This document shows, piece after piece, positions 16,568-24,878 of a stretch of DNA of 64,000 nt. The stretch comes from Chitinophagales bacterium (lineage in GTDB: Bacteria; Bacteroidota; Bacteroidia; Chitinophagales; Chitinophagaceae). Location: the NCBI GenBank assembly GCA_017303455.1, contig JAFLBM010000005.1, forward strand, positions 145,584 to 209,583, in the 5' to 3' direction. The first letter of the stretch is position 1, and every line of letters begins with the position of its first letter. The notes under the pieces were generated by a model that was given only the letters and a program-made list of their open reading frames with translations, made no database searches and was not told the DNA's origin. The translations under genes were made by a program, and so were the position numbers.

Positions 16568-16924
16568 ATGCTCACCGCCATCCATCCCAAAATTCCCATG
16601 CGAAATAAAGCTGTGACAAAAGATTATTATATCAACCAGTTAGGCTTCCGGCCATTGGGGACTGCAGATTATGATGGTTACTTAATGCTGCAAAAAGATA
16701 CGATTGAGCTCCATTTTTTTGAGTTCAAAGAACTTGATCCCAACGAAAATTACGGGCAGGTCTATATCCGGACGGATGATATTGAGCACCTGTATCAATC
16801 ACTACTAGAGAAAAAAGTAAGCATACACCCCGCAGGGCCATTACAACTAAAACCCTGGGGGCAAAAGGAATTTTCATTGCTCGATCCTGATAATAACTTG
16901 TTGACATTCGGGCAAGCAGTATAA
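16568..16924 (+). CDS. VOC-family (bleomycin-resistance/glyoxalase-like) protein
   Basis: This 118-aa single-domain vicinal-oxygen-chelate protein has two beta-alpha-beta-beta-beta modules. The first has IPMRNKAVTKDYYINQLGFRPLG and YLMLQKDTIELHFFEF. The second has QVYIRTDDIEHLYQSLLEKKV and ending WGQKEFSLLDPDNNLLTFGQ. The pattern is that of bleomycin-resistance proteins, which act as dimers that sequester a ligand rather than as metalloenzymes. A typical metal-binding His at the first module is absent (PK instead). The natural ligand is unknown. It converges on the AraC-type regulator gene. Confidence 0.85.
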   Translation: MLTAIHPKIPMRNKAVTKDYYINQLGFRPLGTADYDGYLMLQKDTIELHFFEFKELDPNENYGQVYIRTDDIEHLYQSLLEKKVSIHPAGPLQLKPWGQKEFSLLDPDNNLLTFGQAV

Positions 16925-16945
16925 AGGGTACAACAGCCCATAAGC

Positions 16946-17926
16946 TTACGCTATAGAAGCTTTATTGTATTTATTCCGGTATTCAACAGGAGAGAGGCCG
17001 GTTATTTTTTTAAAGGTGGTGCGGAAAGCCTTGGTATCATTATACCCCACTTCATACATCACTTCGTTGATATTCTTGCGGCTGGTCTCAAAGCCTTTTT
17101 TGGCCGCTTCGATCTTTACCCGTTGTATGTATTCCACCACCGTATTCGCCGTGGCTTTTTTAAAGCGTCTTTCGAGATTTCTTCGTCCCAGGGCCAGCAT
17201 ATCCGCCAGTTGATCCACCGTAATCTTATCATTATAATTCCGCTCAATAAAATCCTGTGCTTTTTTGATAGGTTCATCTTCATGGGTCTTCTGCCCGTTG
17301 AACATAATGAAAGGCGACTGGCTTTCCCGGTCAATATCAATCATAAAGGTTTTAGCAATCCGGATAGCCACATCACGGCCGGCATATTTTTCGATCAGGT
17401 AGGCCAGCAAATTCAGGAAAGAATAAGCACCGCCACTGGAATAGATACCATCTTCTTCGGTCATGATGCGATCATCCACCAATATCACTTCGGGAAACAT
17501 AGCCCTGAACTGGTTTGCAGCGATCCAGTGCGTGGCACATTTTTTCCCGTTCAGCAAACCGGTGGAGGCCACAAAGAAAGCAGCGATACAAAAACTAACC
17601 AGTTCGGCCCCTTTCTTATACTGTTCGGTGATCCAGGGAAGGAAAGCTGCATTTGCTTCCATAGCTGCTGGCAGGTCGCCGTGCATGGCAGGAATAATAA
17701 TGATATCCGTTTTGGTTACCTCGCTGATCAGTACATCCGGTTGTATGGTGTACAAACCATTCCGTTGCGGCACTTCCCGGGAGAGTCCCACTAATTGTAT
17801 TTTGAACAAAGGTTCTTTACCCATACTGATAAGGATATTATTCACTTCCGTCAGTATCTGTTGTGATCCGTCAATATTGGGGAGGCTGCTGTGTCCTGCC
17901 GGGATAAGTATGGAGATATGTTTCAT
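16946..17926 (-). CDS. AraC-family regulator with DJ-1/PfpI N-terminal domain
   Basis: A 326-aa GATase1-like transcription factor of the FtrA type. The N-terminal DJ-1/PfpI domain (about residues 1-190) includes IIIPAMHGDLP and the nucleophile-elbow region ELVSFCIAAFFVASTGLLNGKKCATHW. This domain normally senses a small molecule and is usually not catalytic. The C-terminal double HTH of AraC type runs from DFIERNYNDKITVDQLADML to YNDTKAFRTTFKKITGLSPVEYRNKY. ATG 17926 is chosen over the further ATG at 17971, since MKHISILIPAGHSSL begins the domain. It is divergent from the DinB gene run, so regulating it or itself is plausible. Confidence 0.9.
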   Translation of the reverse strand: MKHISILIPAGHSSLPNIDGSQQILTEVNNILISMGKEPLFKIQLVGLSREVPQRNGLYTIQPDVLISEVTKTDIIIIPAMHGDLPAAMEANAAFLPWITEQYKKGAELVSFCIAAFFVASTGLLNGKKCATHWIAANQFRAMFPEVILVDDRIMTEEDGIYSSGGAYSFLNLLAYLIEKYAGRDVAIRIAKTFMIDIDRESQSPFIMFNGQKTHEDEPIKKAQDFIERNYNDKITVDQLADMLALGRRNLERRFKKATANTVVEYIQRVKIEAAKKGFETSRKNINEVMYEVGYNDTKAFRTTFKKITGLSPVEYRNKYNKASIA

Positions 17927-18040
17927 CGCTGGTTTTTTGATGATCAAATGTAGGAAATTGGTTTGTCGCAATCAACCCCAAAGATTGCCGCATTAACACC
18001 CTGCATAATCAAAAGAGCTTGTATAGGTTTGTTACCAGAA

Positions 18041-18574
18041 ATGCAGAATATGCCAATTACCTCAACCAATATCGGAATGATCACCGGTTCGCTGAATACA
18101 ACAGCGATGGAACTGGTAAGCCTTCTGAAAAGCTGCCCGGAAAATCGTATGAACAATATCCCGTTTGAAGGAAGCTGGACAATAGCCCAGGTGGCCGATC
18201 ATCTTTTTCTTTCCAATACCTCCATTGCTAAAGCCCTTTCATTGGAGGGAACTTCCATTAACCGGGCCGCGGATGAACGGGCCGGGGAACTGGAAGCTAT
18301 TTTCCTGGATTTTTCAAAAAAGTATAAAGCTCCTGATTTCATTATACCTGCCAAAGAGCTGTATGGGAAGGAAGAACTGATCCATCAGTTGGAACATTCA
18401 TTCAGTACGATAAAAGAAGTCAGTGATCATACCGACCTGGCTGTATTGATCAATCACCCCGCTTTCGGGGATATCAGCAAACTGGAGATCCTGTATTTTG
18501 TGTGGTTTCATACACAACGGCATTTGCAGCAGGTAAAAAATATTTTGCATTACCTGGAGGGAAAGCAGCAATGA
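18041..18574 (+). CDS. DinB-superfamily protein
   Basis: A 177-aa four-helix-bundle protein of the DinB/YfiT type. Diagnostic segments are SWTIAQVADHLFLSNTSIAKAL, with the conserved His in helix 2, and ILYFVWFHTQRHLQQVKNIL, with the C-terminal His residues that would complete a three-His metal site. Bacterial members include metal-dependent thiol transferases and nucleophile-scavenging enzymes; the substrate here is unknown. The reading frame is open upstream to 17963, but ATG 18041 gives the usual length. It is the first gene of a six-gene plus-strand run ending at 21115. Confidence 0.8.
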   Translation: MQNMPITSTNIGMITGSLNTTAMELVSLLKSCPENRMNNIPFEGSWTIAQVADHLFLSNTSIAKALSLEGTSINRAADERAGELEAIFLDFSKKYKAPDFIIPAKELYGKEELIHQLEHSFSTIKEVSDHTDLAVLINHPAFGDISKLEILYFVWFHTQRHLQQVKNILHYLEGKQQ

Positions 18575-18596
18575 GGTTGTTATCAAGAATGCATGT

Positions 18597-18806
18597 ATGA
18601 TCGAAGTATTTAAAACCAATGTGGACGAAGCAACCGAGGCCCGGAAAGTGATCGGCTTGCTGAAAGAGCATTTCCCGGCCAGCCGGATCAATATTGACCT
18701 GCATGATTGTGATAAGGTGCTGCGGCTGGAGGGACATGATTTTCATCCCGTGCAGGTCATCACCTTGATGACGGAAAATGGATATAACTGTAGTATATTA
18801 GAATGA
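18597..18806 (+). CDS. Small HMA-fold-like protein (69 aa)
   Basis: The sequence has a beta-alpha-beta-beta-alpha-beta rhythm (MIEVFKTNVDEATEARKVIGLL, INIDLHDCDKVLRLEGHDF, VQVITLMTENGYNCSIL) like heavy-metal-associated domains. It lacks the CxxC metal motif in loop 1, so metal carriage is unlikely. Similar small proteins of unknown function are common in Bacteroidota. It sits 22 bp after the DinB gene and 62 bp before the SRPBCC gene in the same direction, so is probably co-transcribed. Confidence 0.7.
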   Translation: MIEVFKTNVDEATEARKVIGLLKEHFPASRINIDLHDCDKVLRLEGHDFHPVQVITLMTENGYNCSILE

Positions 18807-18868
18807 CCGGTGAATACCTGCAATCGTATTCATCCTTGTAAACTGATCAACCAACTAAAACAACCAAC

Positions 18869-19402
18869 ATGAATGTTCTTATTACGATTGGCCTTGTACT
18901 GGCCGGTATCATTGCCCTTTTTCTTATTGTCGCCCTGCTCACCAAAAAAGAATGCAGGCTGGAAAAGCAAATTGTGATCAATAAACCCAAACAGGAAGTA
19001 TTCAATTATGTAAAACTGATCCGAAACCAGGAACAATATAGTGTGTGGGTGATGAAAGACCCGAATATTAAGATCGTCTATACCGGCACTGACGGAACGG
19101 TTGGTTTTATTTCTTCCTGGGAAAGTAAGGACAAGAATGTGGGTATTGGTGCCCAGGAGATCATTAAAATAACTGAAGGAGAGAGTGTGGAAGTGGAGAT
19201 ACGGTTTAAAAAACCATTTGAAGGAACCAACTGGGCCACTACCACGGTAACAGCTATCAACGGATCACAAACAAAGGTCAGCAATGTATTTACCGGCAAA
19301 TCAAAATTCCCGATGAATATCATGAACCTGTTCATGGATAAACTGGTGGGTAAGGATATGCAGCAAAACCTGGTGAATATGAAACAGCAATTGGAAAAAT
19401 AA
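18869..19402 (+). CDS. SRPBCC-fold protein with N-terminal membrane anchor
   Basis: A 177-aa protein with one N-terminal hydrophobic helix (VLITIGLVLAGIIALFLIVALL), followed by a START/Bet v1-like domain: CRLEKQIVINKPKQEVFNYVKLIRNQEQYSVW, then GTVGFISSWESKDKNVGIGAQEI and a long C-terminal helix (MNLFMDKLVGKDMQQNLVNMKQQLEK). This domain binds hydrophobic ligands in a cavity. Ligand and role are unknown. Such genes often travel with VOC and DUF1801 genes, as here. Confidence 0.85.
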   Translation: MNVLITIGLVLAGIIALFLIVALLTKKECRLEKQIVINKPKQEVFNYVKLIRNQEQYSVWVMKDPNIKIVYTGTDGTVGFISSWESKDKNVGIGAQEIIKITEGESVEVEIRFKKPFEGTNWATTTVTAINGSQTKVSNVFTGKSKFPMNIMNLFMDKLVGKDMQQNLVNMKQQLEK

Positions 19403-19428
19403 TTTGCCAGCATCTTTAATACAACGAT

Positions 19429-20202
19429 ATGCAAAAAGCAGCCAACAATACAGATGAGTTTATTGCCGGTTTTCCAACAGCAACACAGATCATGCTCAAA
19501 AAAATCAGGGCCATTATTCAGAAAGCAGCTCCTAAGGCAACTGAGACCATCAGCTATGGCATTCCCACTTTTGTGCAGGAAGGTAACCTGGTGCACTTCT
19601 CCGGTTATAAAACGCATATTGGTTTTTACCCCGGTACCGCAGGTGTTGAAGCCTTCACCAAAGAGTTATCAAACTATGTGACTTCCAAAGGAACTGTACA
19701 ATTTCCCTTGGATAAACCATTACCTGTTGGACTCATCACCCAGATCGTAAAATTCAGGGTGCTGCAAAACCTGGAAAAAGCGAAAGCAAAAAAGGGAGCA
19801 AAAAATGAAAAGGCTCCCCCGGCAGCAAAGTCAAAGGAATCAACGGATAAAAAACAGGTGAAAGCATGGTTAAATAATCTTAACCCTGCTGTGAAGAGTG
19901 AGATCGAAACAGTACGAAAGATCATTAAAGGAACCAGCCCCAAACTGAGCGAAAGAATTAAATGGAATGCTCCCAGTTATTATTACAAGGAAGATATCGT
20001 CACGTTCGGGCCGTATAAAACACAGAAATTATTACTCGTCTTTCATCACCCGGCAGTGGTAAAAGTAAAATCAGGTCTGCTGGAAGGCGCTTATAAAGAC
20101 CGGCGGCTGGTTCATTTCAAAGACAAGACAGAAGCTTTAAAAAACAAAAAAGAACTGGCAAGAATCATTACAGAGATCATACATCTGATCGAAAAAAAAT
20201 AA
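19429..20202 (+). CDS. Protein with two fused DUF1801 domains
   Basis: A 257-aa cytoplasmic protein. Residues 1-115 form one DUF1801 (YdhG/YdeI-like) domain, with TDEFIAGFPTATQIMLKKIRAII, ISYGIPTFVQEGNLVHFSGYKTHIGFYPG and LPVGLITQIVKFR. A Lys/Ala-rich linker follows. Residues 145-257 form a second, more divergent DUF1801 copy (LSERIKWNAPSYYYKEDIVTF). DUF1801 proteins are usually single-domain, about 120-150 aa, so this is a duplication-fusion. The function of the family is unknown, although some resemble iron-carrier frataxin-like folds. It is in the same run as the SRPBCC and VOC genes. Confidence 0.88.
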   Translation: MQKAANNTDEFIAGFPTATQIMLKKIRAIIQKAAPKATETISYGIPTFVQEGNLVHFSGYKTHIGFYPGTAGVEAFTKELSNYVTSKGTVQFPLDKPLPVGLITQIVKFRVLQNLEKAKAKKGAKNEKAPPAAKSKESTDKKQVKAWLNNLNPAVKSEIETVRKIIKGTSPKLSERIKWNAPSYYYKEDIVTFGPYKTQKLLLVFHHPAVVKVKSGLLEGAYKDRRLVHFKDKTEALKNKKELARIITEIIHLIEKK

Positions 20203-20213
20203 AACCAACGTAT

Positions 20214-20687
20214 ATGCAAACGATTACCCCTTTCTTATGGTATGATGGAAAAGCGGAAGAAGCTATCCGTCTCTATACCTCCATTTTCAAAAATTCAAAG
20301 ATCATCAATATCAAGTATTGGGCTGAGGGCAGCCCTTTCCCGAAAGACCAGGTGATGACCGGTGTATTTGAACTCGATGGTCTCCGTTTCTATGCCTTTG
20401 ATGCGGGTCCGCAATTCAAATTCACAGAAGCCACTTCTTTCTTCGTCAACTGTGAAACGCAGGAAGAAGTTGATCATTACTGGAACAGCCTGACTGCTGA
20501 TGGCGGACAGGAGAGTATGTGCGGCTGGCTGAAAGATAAATTCGGTCTGTCCTGGCAAATTATTCCCTCTGCATTAATGAAAATGATGGGAGATAAGGAC
20601 CCGGTGAAAGCCGGCAGGGTGATGCAGGCCATGTTGCAAATGAAAAAGATCATCATAGCCGATTTGGAAAAAGCATATAACCAATAA
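20214..20687 (+). CDS. PhnB-like VOC protein (3-demethylubiquinone-9 methyltransferase fold)
   Basis: A 157-aa protein starting TITPFLWYDGKAEEAIRLYTSIFKNSKI, the usual opening of the PhnB-like subgroup of the VOC superfamily. It continues VMTGVFELDGLRFYAFDAGP, ATSFFVNCETQEEVDHYWNSLTADGG and CGWLKDKFGLSWQIIP. The methyltransferase name attached to this fold is not supported by any SAM-binding motif, so an enzymatic role is unproven. It starts 11 bp after the DUF1801 gene and is followed 20 bp later by another VOC gene. Confidence 0.88.
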   Translation: MQTITPFLWYDGKAEEAIRLYTSIFKNSKIINIKYWAEGSPFPKDQVMTGVFELDGLRFYAFDAGPQFKFTEATSFFVNCETQEEVDHYWNSLTADGGQESMCGWLKDKFGLSWQIIPSALMKMMGDKDPVKAGRVMQAMLQMKKIIIADLEKAYNQ

Positions 20688-20707
20688 ATCATTTTAAACT
20701 CCAGGAA

Positions 20708-21115
20708 ATGCCAAGTAAAATATTTGTCAACCTGCCGGTCAAAGACCTGAAAAGAAGTATTGATTTCTTCACGCATCTCGGTTTTTCATTCAACCAGCAG
20801 TTCACCGATGATAAAGCGGCCTGTCTTGTTATCAATGATGGTAGCATCTACGCCATGCTGCTGACCGAACCCATGTTCAAAACCTTTACTAAAAAAGAGA
20901 TCGCTGATGCCAGCAAAACAACGGAAGTACTGATCGCTATTGATGCCGACAGCCGGGAACAGGTGGATGAACTGGTAAGGAAAGCAGTGGAGGCGGGAGG
21001 CAGCATTTATTCCGAACCTGCTGATCATGGCTGGATGTACCAGCACAGTTTTGCCGACCCGGATGGTCACCAGTGGGAAGTATTGTATATGGATGAAAGC
21101 AAATTACCCGGGTAA
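20708..21115 (+). CDS. VOC-family glyoxalase-like protein
   Basis: A 135-aa protein with KIFVNLPVKDLKRSIDFFTHLGFSFNQQF, SIYAMLLTEP, EVLIAIDADSREQVDELVRKAVEAGG and a C-terminal QHSFADPDGHQWEVLYMD. The last block carries the Glu/His positions of metal-binding glyoxalase relatives. It resembles lactoylglutathione-lyase-annotated proteins but a glutathione role is unlikely to be shown by sequence alone. It is the last gene of the plus-strand run, ending at the shared hairpin before the convergent ndk. Confidence 0.85.
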   Translation: MPSKIFVNLPVKDLKRSIDFFTHLGFSFNQQFTDDKAACLVINDGSIYAMLLTEPMFKTFTKKEIADASKTTEVLIAIDADSREQVDELVRKAVEAGGSIYSEPADHGWMYQHSFADPDGHQWEVLYMDESKLPG

Positions 21116-21146
21116 ATAAAAAAGCCGGTAACACAATTACCGGCTT
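21115..21146 (-). terminator. Terminator of ndk (perfect 10-bp hairpin)
   Basis: AAGCCGGTAA at 21122-21131 pairs with TTACCGGCTT at 21137-21146 around a CACAA loop. On the minus strand the stem is followed by TTTTTTATTT, the strong T-tract, so the main target is ndk. It may also stop the opposing VOC transcript. Confidence 0.85.
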
Positions 21147-21168
21147 CAATGCTTTGAGTTATCAATTA

Positions 21169-21585
21169 TCAGAACTGTTCCAGTCCGCTAAAGAAAAAAG
21201 AACCTTCGATTTTCGCATTCTCGTCACTGTCACTGCCGTGAACAGCATTCTCACCAACTGAAGTGGCATATAATTTACGGATGGTACCTGCTGCTGCATT
21301 CGCAGGATTGGTGGCACCGATCAGGTCACGGAAAGAAGCGACTGCATTCTCTTTTTCGAGGATGGCAGCAATAATAACCCCGCTGCTCATAAACTCTACC
21401 AGCTCTCCGTAAAAAGGTCTTTCTTTATGGATTGCATAGAACTCGCCGGCCTTTTCCGGGCTCAGCTTGGTTTGCTTTAATGCTACAATTTTGTATCCTT
21501 CCTTAATAAAACGATCAATGATAGCACCTGCATGGCCGTTCTTCATGGCGTCAGGTTTGATCATGGTGAATGTCCGATTGCTCAT
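21169..21585 (-). CDS. ndk: Nucleoside-diphosphate kinase
   Basis: This 138-aa enzyme transfers the gamma-phosphate from ATP to other nucleoside diphosphates through a phosphohistidine. Family text is clear: [23 protein letters not shown] at the start, [21 protein letters not shown] in the middle, and the active-site block [13 protein letters not shown] with the catalytic His. Length is normal for bacterial Ndk. Start ATG 21585 has an exact TAnnTTTG promoter 25 bp upstream. It is divergent from the DHH phosphoesterase gene. Confidence 0.97.
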   Translation of the reverse strand: MSNRTFTMIKPDAMKNGHAGAIIDRFIKEGYKIVALKQTKLSPEKAGEFYAIHKERPFYGELVEFMSSGVIIAAILEKENAVASFRDLIGATNPANAAAGTIRKLYATSVGENAVHGSDSDENAKIEGSFFFSGLEQF

Positions 21586-21610
21586 AGTTACGTTGTTTGT
21601 TTTTTGCGCC

Positions 21611-21618
21611 GCAAAAGT
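21611..21618 (-). promoter_or_regulatory. Candidate -7 promoter element for ndk
   Basis: TACTTTTG on the minus strand matches TAnnTTTG exactly and lies 25 bp before the ndk ATG. No convincing -33 TTTG is present. Confidence 0.5.
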
Positions 21619-21746
21619 AAGTGAAGTTTGTGGTTTAAAACGGCCCGATGGTAGTTATTTCAAAAAAAGCCTGCCGGCAGCCAAAAGGCAGGAACCATAA
21701 TCTCCCAACTGCTAACTCCAAACTCTTTATCTTCGCAGCCGTCTTT

Positions 21747-22754
21747 ATGAAGCCAATACAAGAGATATATCCCCTGCTGGAACAGCCCCGGAAAATAGCG
21801 ATCACCACCCACCAGAAACCGGATGCGGATGCCATGGGCTCGTCACTGGCACTGCGACTTTTCCTGGAACAGCTGGGCCACCAGGTAACCGTCATTTCCC
21901 CCACCAACTGGGCGGGATGGGTGAACTGGATGCCGGGTGTGAAAGATGTGATGGACTATGAGATGAATAAACAAAAAGCAGAAGCCGTTTTGGATGAAGC
22001 CGATTGGTTATTCTGCCTTGACTTCAACATTTTTCACCGCACCAAAACCCTGACAGAAAAGCTGAAACAGCTAACCTGTACCAAAATACTCATCGACCAT
22101 CACCAGGAACCGGATACGCCTTCTTTTGATTATGGTGCCAGTGATACCAGTAAAAGCTCCACTTGTGAAATGATCTATGATTTCATCATGGGAGCCGGGA
22201 AGGGAGAGCTGATCAACGAGGATATCAGTGAATGTTTATATGCCGGGCTGGTTGGTGATACCGGTTCCTTCCGTTTCCCCTCAGCACATGCCGGTGTACA
22301 TAAGATCGTGGCCGACCTGAAAGAAAGGGGCCTGAAACACCCGAAAGTGCATGATAAGCTGTTTGATAACTTTTTGGAGAACAGGCTGCGGTTTACCGGG
22401 CATGTGCTGCTGCACCGGATGGAGATCTTTTATGAATACAATACGGCCCTGATCGCTATTCCTAAAAGCGACCTGCTGAAATATTATATCAAAACCGGCG
22501 ATACAGAAGGCCTGGTCAATTATCCCCAGTCCATCCAGGGTATTAAACTGGTGGCATTGGTTATTGACCGGGATGAAGAAAGAAAATGGAGCTTTCGCAG
22601 CAAAGGTGATTTTGATTGTAATACATTTGCCCGCACTTATTTTGAAGGCGGTGGGCACTATAATGCTGCCGGGGGCCGCAGCAGTGATTCACTGGAAGAC
22701 ACAGTGAAAAAATTCAAAGAAGTATTGAAAGAAAATGCCAAACTTTTACAATAA
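21747..22754 (+). CDS. DHH-family phosphoesterase (NrnA-like)
   Basis: A 335-aa bifunctional oligoribonuclease/pAp-phosphatase-type enzyme. The DHH domain shows the metal motifs HQKPDADAMGSSLAL (motif I), FCLDFN (II), IDHHQEPD (III, the DHH motif) and GLVGDTGSFRFPS (IV). The C-terminal DHHA1 substrate-binding domain ends with GGGHYNAAGGRSS, the conserved GGGH motif. It degrades nano-RNA and adenosine 3',5'-bisphosphate in relatives. ATG 21747 is preferred over the upstream ATG at 21648, which lies in intergenic sequence including a Pro-rich translation. It precedes the FKBP gene by 11 bp. Confidence 0.9.
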   Translation: MKPIQEIYPLLEQPRKIAITTHQKPDADAMGSSLALRLFLEQLGHQVTVISPTNWAGWVNWMPGVKDVMDYEMNKQKAEAVLDEADWLFCLDFNIFHRTKTLTEKLKQLTCTKILIDHHQEPDTPSFDYGASDTSKSSTCEMIYDFIMGAGKGELINEDISECLYAGLVGDTGSFRFPSAHAGVHKIVADLKERGLKHPKVHDKLFDNFLENRLRFTGHVLLHRMEIFYEYNTALIAIPKSDLLKYYIKTGDTEGLVNYPQSIQGIKLVALVIDRDEERKWSFRSKGDFDCNTFARTYFEGGGHYNAAGGRSSDSLEDTVKKFKEVLKENAKLLQ

Positions 22755-22765
22755 TTAATATAAAT

Positions 22766-23704
22766 ATGAAACTGATCCAGTCTTTCGTTGTAGCGATGTT
22801 TGCTGTCATCCTGTTTACAGCATGTAACCAAGTTTCCCATAAAAAAACACCCGGCGGAATGCCTTACAAGTTAATAGCTGGTAAAGGAACAGTCAAAGTG
22901 CAAAAAGGGAATATCATCAAGCTTAATTATACCCAGGAGATAAAAGACAGTATCTACTTCACCACCCGGGGTAAGATACCTTTCTATATGCCAGTAACTG
23001 ATTTCAGTAACCCTTATGATATTTCAGAGATCATATTGCTGCTGAAAAAAGGTGACAGCGTTATTGCCACCCAGATGATGGATACTTTCATCAAAAGAAA
23101 TCCTGCGAATGTGCCTCCTCAATTCAGAAACGGTGACCGTATCATTACCACCATCAGGGTAATTGACGTATTCACTTCTGATTCAGCGGCCCGGCTGGAT
23201 GAAGAAAAAGAAAAAAGTATCTTTCTTGCGTCTGAAATAAACTCACTTTCCAAATACCTGGCTGATAAAAAGATCAGTACTCAAAAAACACCCAGCGGCA
23301 CTTTTGTACAGGTGATCAATCCCGGTACCGGTGAGCTGGTTGCTCCCGGCAAAATGATCTCTGTCAATTATACCGGCACCGGTTTTTTAACCGGTAAAGT
23401 ATTTGACAGCAATACAGATACTGCTTTTCATCATGTGGAACCGATGACCTTTGCCGTAGGCACAGGACAAATGATCAAAGGTTTTGATGAAGCAATGCTC
23501 TTTCTTCGTCCCGGTGCTGAAGCAAGAATTTATATCCCTTCTATGTTGGCATACGGTGCAAGACCCAACTCACCTGATATTAAAGAATTTGAACACCTGA
23601 TATTTGATCTTAAAGTAGTGGATGTAAAAGATCAGCAGGATACACAACGGCCTGCTGCAAAGGAGTTACAGAAAAAACTTGACGCTGCTCAACCAAATAA
23701 ATAA
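22766..23704 (+). CDS. FKBP-type peptidyl-prolyl isomerase lipoprotein
   Basis: A 312-aa exported lipoprotein, with the signal ending FTAC. Two FKBP-like domains are visible: a degenerate N-terminal one (about residues 30-140, GDSVIATQMMDTFIKRNP) and a complete C-terminal one (about 175-295). The latter carries VNYTGTGFLTGKVFDSN, FAVGTGQMIKGFDEAMLFLRPGAEARIYIPSMLAYGA and FEHLIFDLKVVDV. It catalyses proline isomerisation during folding of envelope proteins. Tandem FKBP lipoproteins are common in Bacteroidota. It may be co-transcribed with the DHH gene. A strong terminator follows. Confidence 0.92.
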   Translation: MKLIQSFVVAMFAVILFTACNQVSHKKTPGGMPYKLIAGKGTVKVQKGNIIKLNYTQEIKDSIYFTTRGKIPFYMPVTDFSNPYDISEIILLLKKGDSVIATQMMDTFIKRNPANVPPQFRNGDRIITTIRVIDVFTSDSAARLDEEKEKSIFLASEINSLSKYLADKKISTQKTPSGTFVQVINPGTGELVAPGKMISVNYTGTGFLTGKVFDSNTDTAFHHVEPMTFAVGTGQMIKGFDEAMLFLRPGAEARIYIPSMLAYGARPNSPDIKEFEHLIFDLKVVDVKDQQDTQRPAAKELQKKLDAAQPNK

Positions 23705-23734
23705 CGTTGAAATAAAATAATAACTGAACTTTAC

Positions 23735-23766
23735 ACCCGTCTTCATAACAGAGACGGGTTTTTTTA
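23735..23766 (+). terminator. Terminator after the FKBP gene
   Basis: ACCCGTCT (23735-23742) pairs with AGACGGGT (23752-23759) and is followed directly by a run of seven T. It is a classical intrinsic terminator on the plus strand. Confidence 0.9.
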
Positions 23767-23935
23767 TCCGTTGTTACAAAGGCCCCGTTTTTAGTCCAAG
23801 GTCCAGGTCAGATAATCAATACCCCTTGAAGCAGGTTCCTGAGCAGTCCACTTACTTATTACCCTTTATTATAATCCGCTTTTGATAGGTCTGTGAAAGC
23901 ACCTGGTTACACAGGCATGATTAAACATCTTGCTG

Positions 23936-23968
23936 AAAGAGCATCGGATTGATGCTCTTTCTTTTTTT
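23936..23968 (+). terminator. Second plus-strand terminator before folP
   Basis: AAAGAGCATC (23936-23945) pairs perfectly with GATGCTCTTT (23951-23960) around GGATT and is followed by CTTTTTTT. The T-tract is only on the plus strand, yet folP runs on the minus strand. So this ends something transcribed through 23767-23935, or backs up the FKBP terminator. Confidence 0.85.
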
Positions 23969-24794
23969 ACTGCTGGTAGTTACTGAACAGGTTAATGGCT
24001 TCTTTTGCTTCTTTCACATCATGCACCCGCAAAATGCCGGCACCATTCATCAGCCCGATTGTATTAAGTACCGTCGTTCCATTCAATGCCTGCTCTGCAG
24101 CAATGTCCAGGGTTTTATAGATGGTTGACTTGCGGGAAATGCCCAGCAGGAGCGGGGCATCCAGCATTTTAAATACGGAGAGGTTGCGCAGCAGTTCAAA
24201 ATTGTGAGCTATTGTTTTACCAAAACCAAAACCCGGGTCGATAATAACATCATGAATACCGGCCTGCTGCAATTCATCTTTCTTTTGAATAAAGAAATCC
24301 AGCACTTCCTTTGTCACATTTTCATAAATGGGCTGCTGTTGCATCGTCTGTGGTGTTCCCTGCATATGCATCAGCACATACGGCACCTGCAATGCCGCCA
24401 CGGTACTGATCATCTTCCCATCCATGCTGCCGGCGCTGATATCATTAACAATAGATGCCCCGGCTGCAATTGCTTCCTTTACCACCTCCGCATAATAGGT
24501 ATCCACAGAAATAAAAGTATCGGGGAAATGAGTATTGATGGCTGTTATCGGGTCAATGATCCGCTCCAATTCCTGTTCAGCACTGAGCTTTTCACTTCCG
24601 GGCCGGGTGCTTTGCCCGCCAATATCAAGTATCGCGGCACCCTCTTTTAGCATTTTTTCTGCTTGTTTCAATACAGCATCCGTTCCCTGCCGGCGGCTGT
24701 CCCTATAAAATGAATCCGGGGTGATATTGATGATCCCCATTACCACCGGCTTATCAATGACCAGCAATCTTCCTTTACAATTCAGTGTAAACAT
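23967..24794 (-). CDS. folP: Dihydropteroate synthase
   Basis: A 275-aa folate-pathway enzyme joining pABA to dihydropterin pyrophosphate. Conserved blocks are VVMGIINITPDSFYRDSRRQG (first pterin signature), AAILDIGGQSTRPGSE (second signature), FISVDTYYAEVVKEAIAAGASIVNDISAG, YVLMHMQGTPQTMQ, IIDPGFGFGKT and LLLGISRKSTI. These cover both pterin- and sulfonamide-site residues with no visible change. ATG 24794 gives the usual start; the frame is open to 24854. It is divergent from the DUF1599 gene, an arrangement typical of Bacteroidota. Confidence 0.96.
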   Translation of the reverse strand: MFTLNCKGRLLVIDKPVVMGIINITPDSFYRDSRRQGTDAVLKQAEKMLKEGAAILDIGGQSTRPGSEKLSAEQELERIIDPITAINTHFPDTFISVDTYYAEVVKEAIAAGASIVNDISAGSMDGKMISTVAALQVPYVLMHMQGTPQTMQQQPIYENVTKEVLDFFIQKKDELQQAGIHDVIIDPGFGFGKTIAHNFELLRNLSVFKMLDAPLLLGISRKSTIYKTLDIAAEQALNGTTVLNTIGLMNGAGILRVHDVKEAKEAINLFSNYQQ

Positions 24795-24878
24795 TAGTCG
24801 CAGTTCGTTATTTTTGGAGCTAAGATATAACGGAAGTCTGACGTCAACCGCCATAAAAGGAAATCCTGATCAAAAAAC

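Noticed and set aside
17927-18040. Operator for the AraC/DJ-1 regulator in the divergent region
   Set aside because: No convincing dyad or direct repeat was found there.
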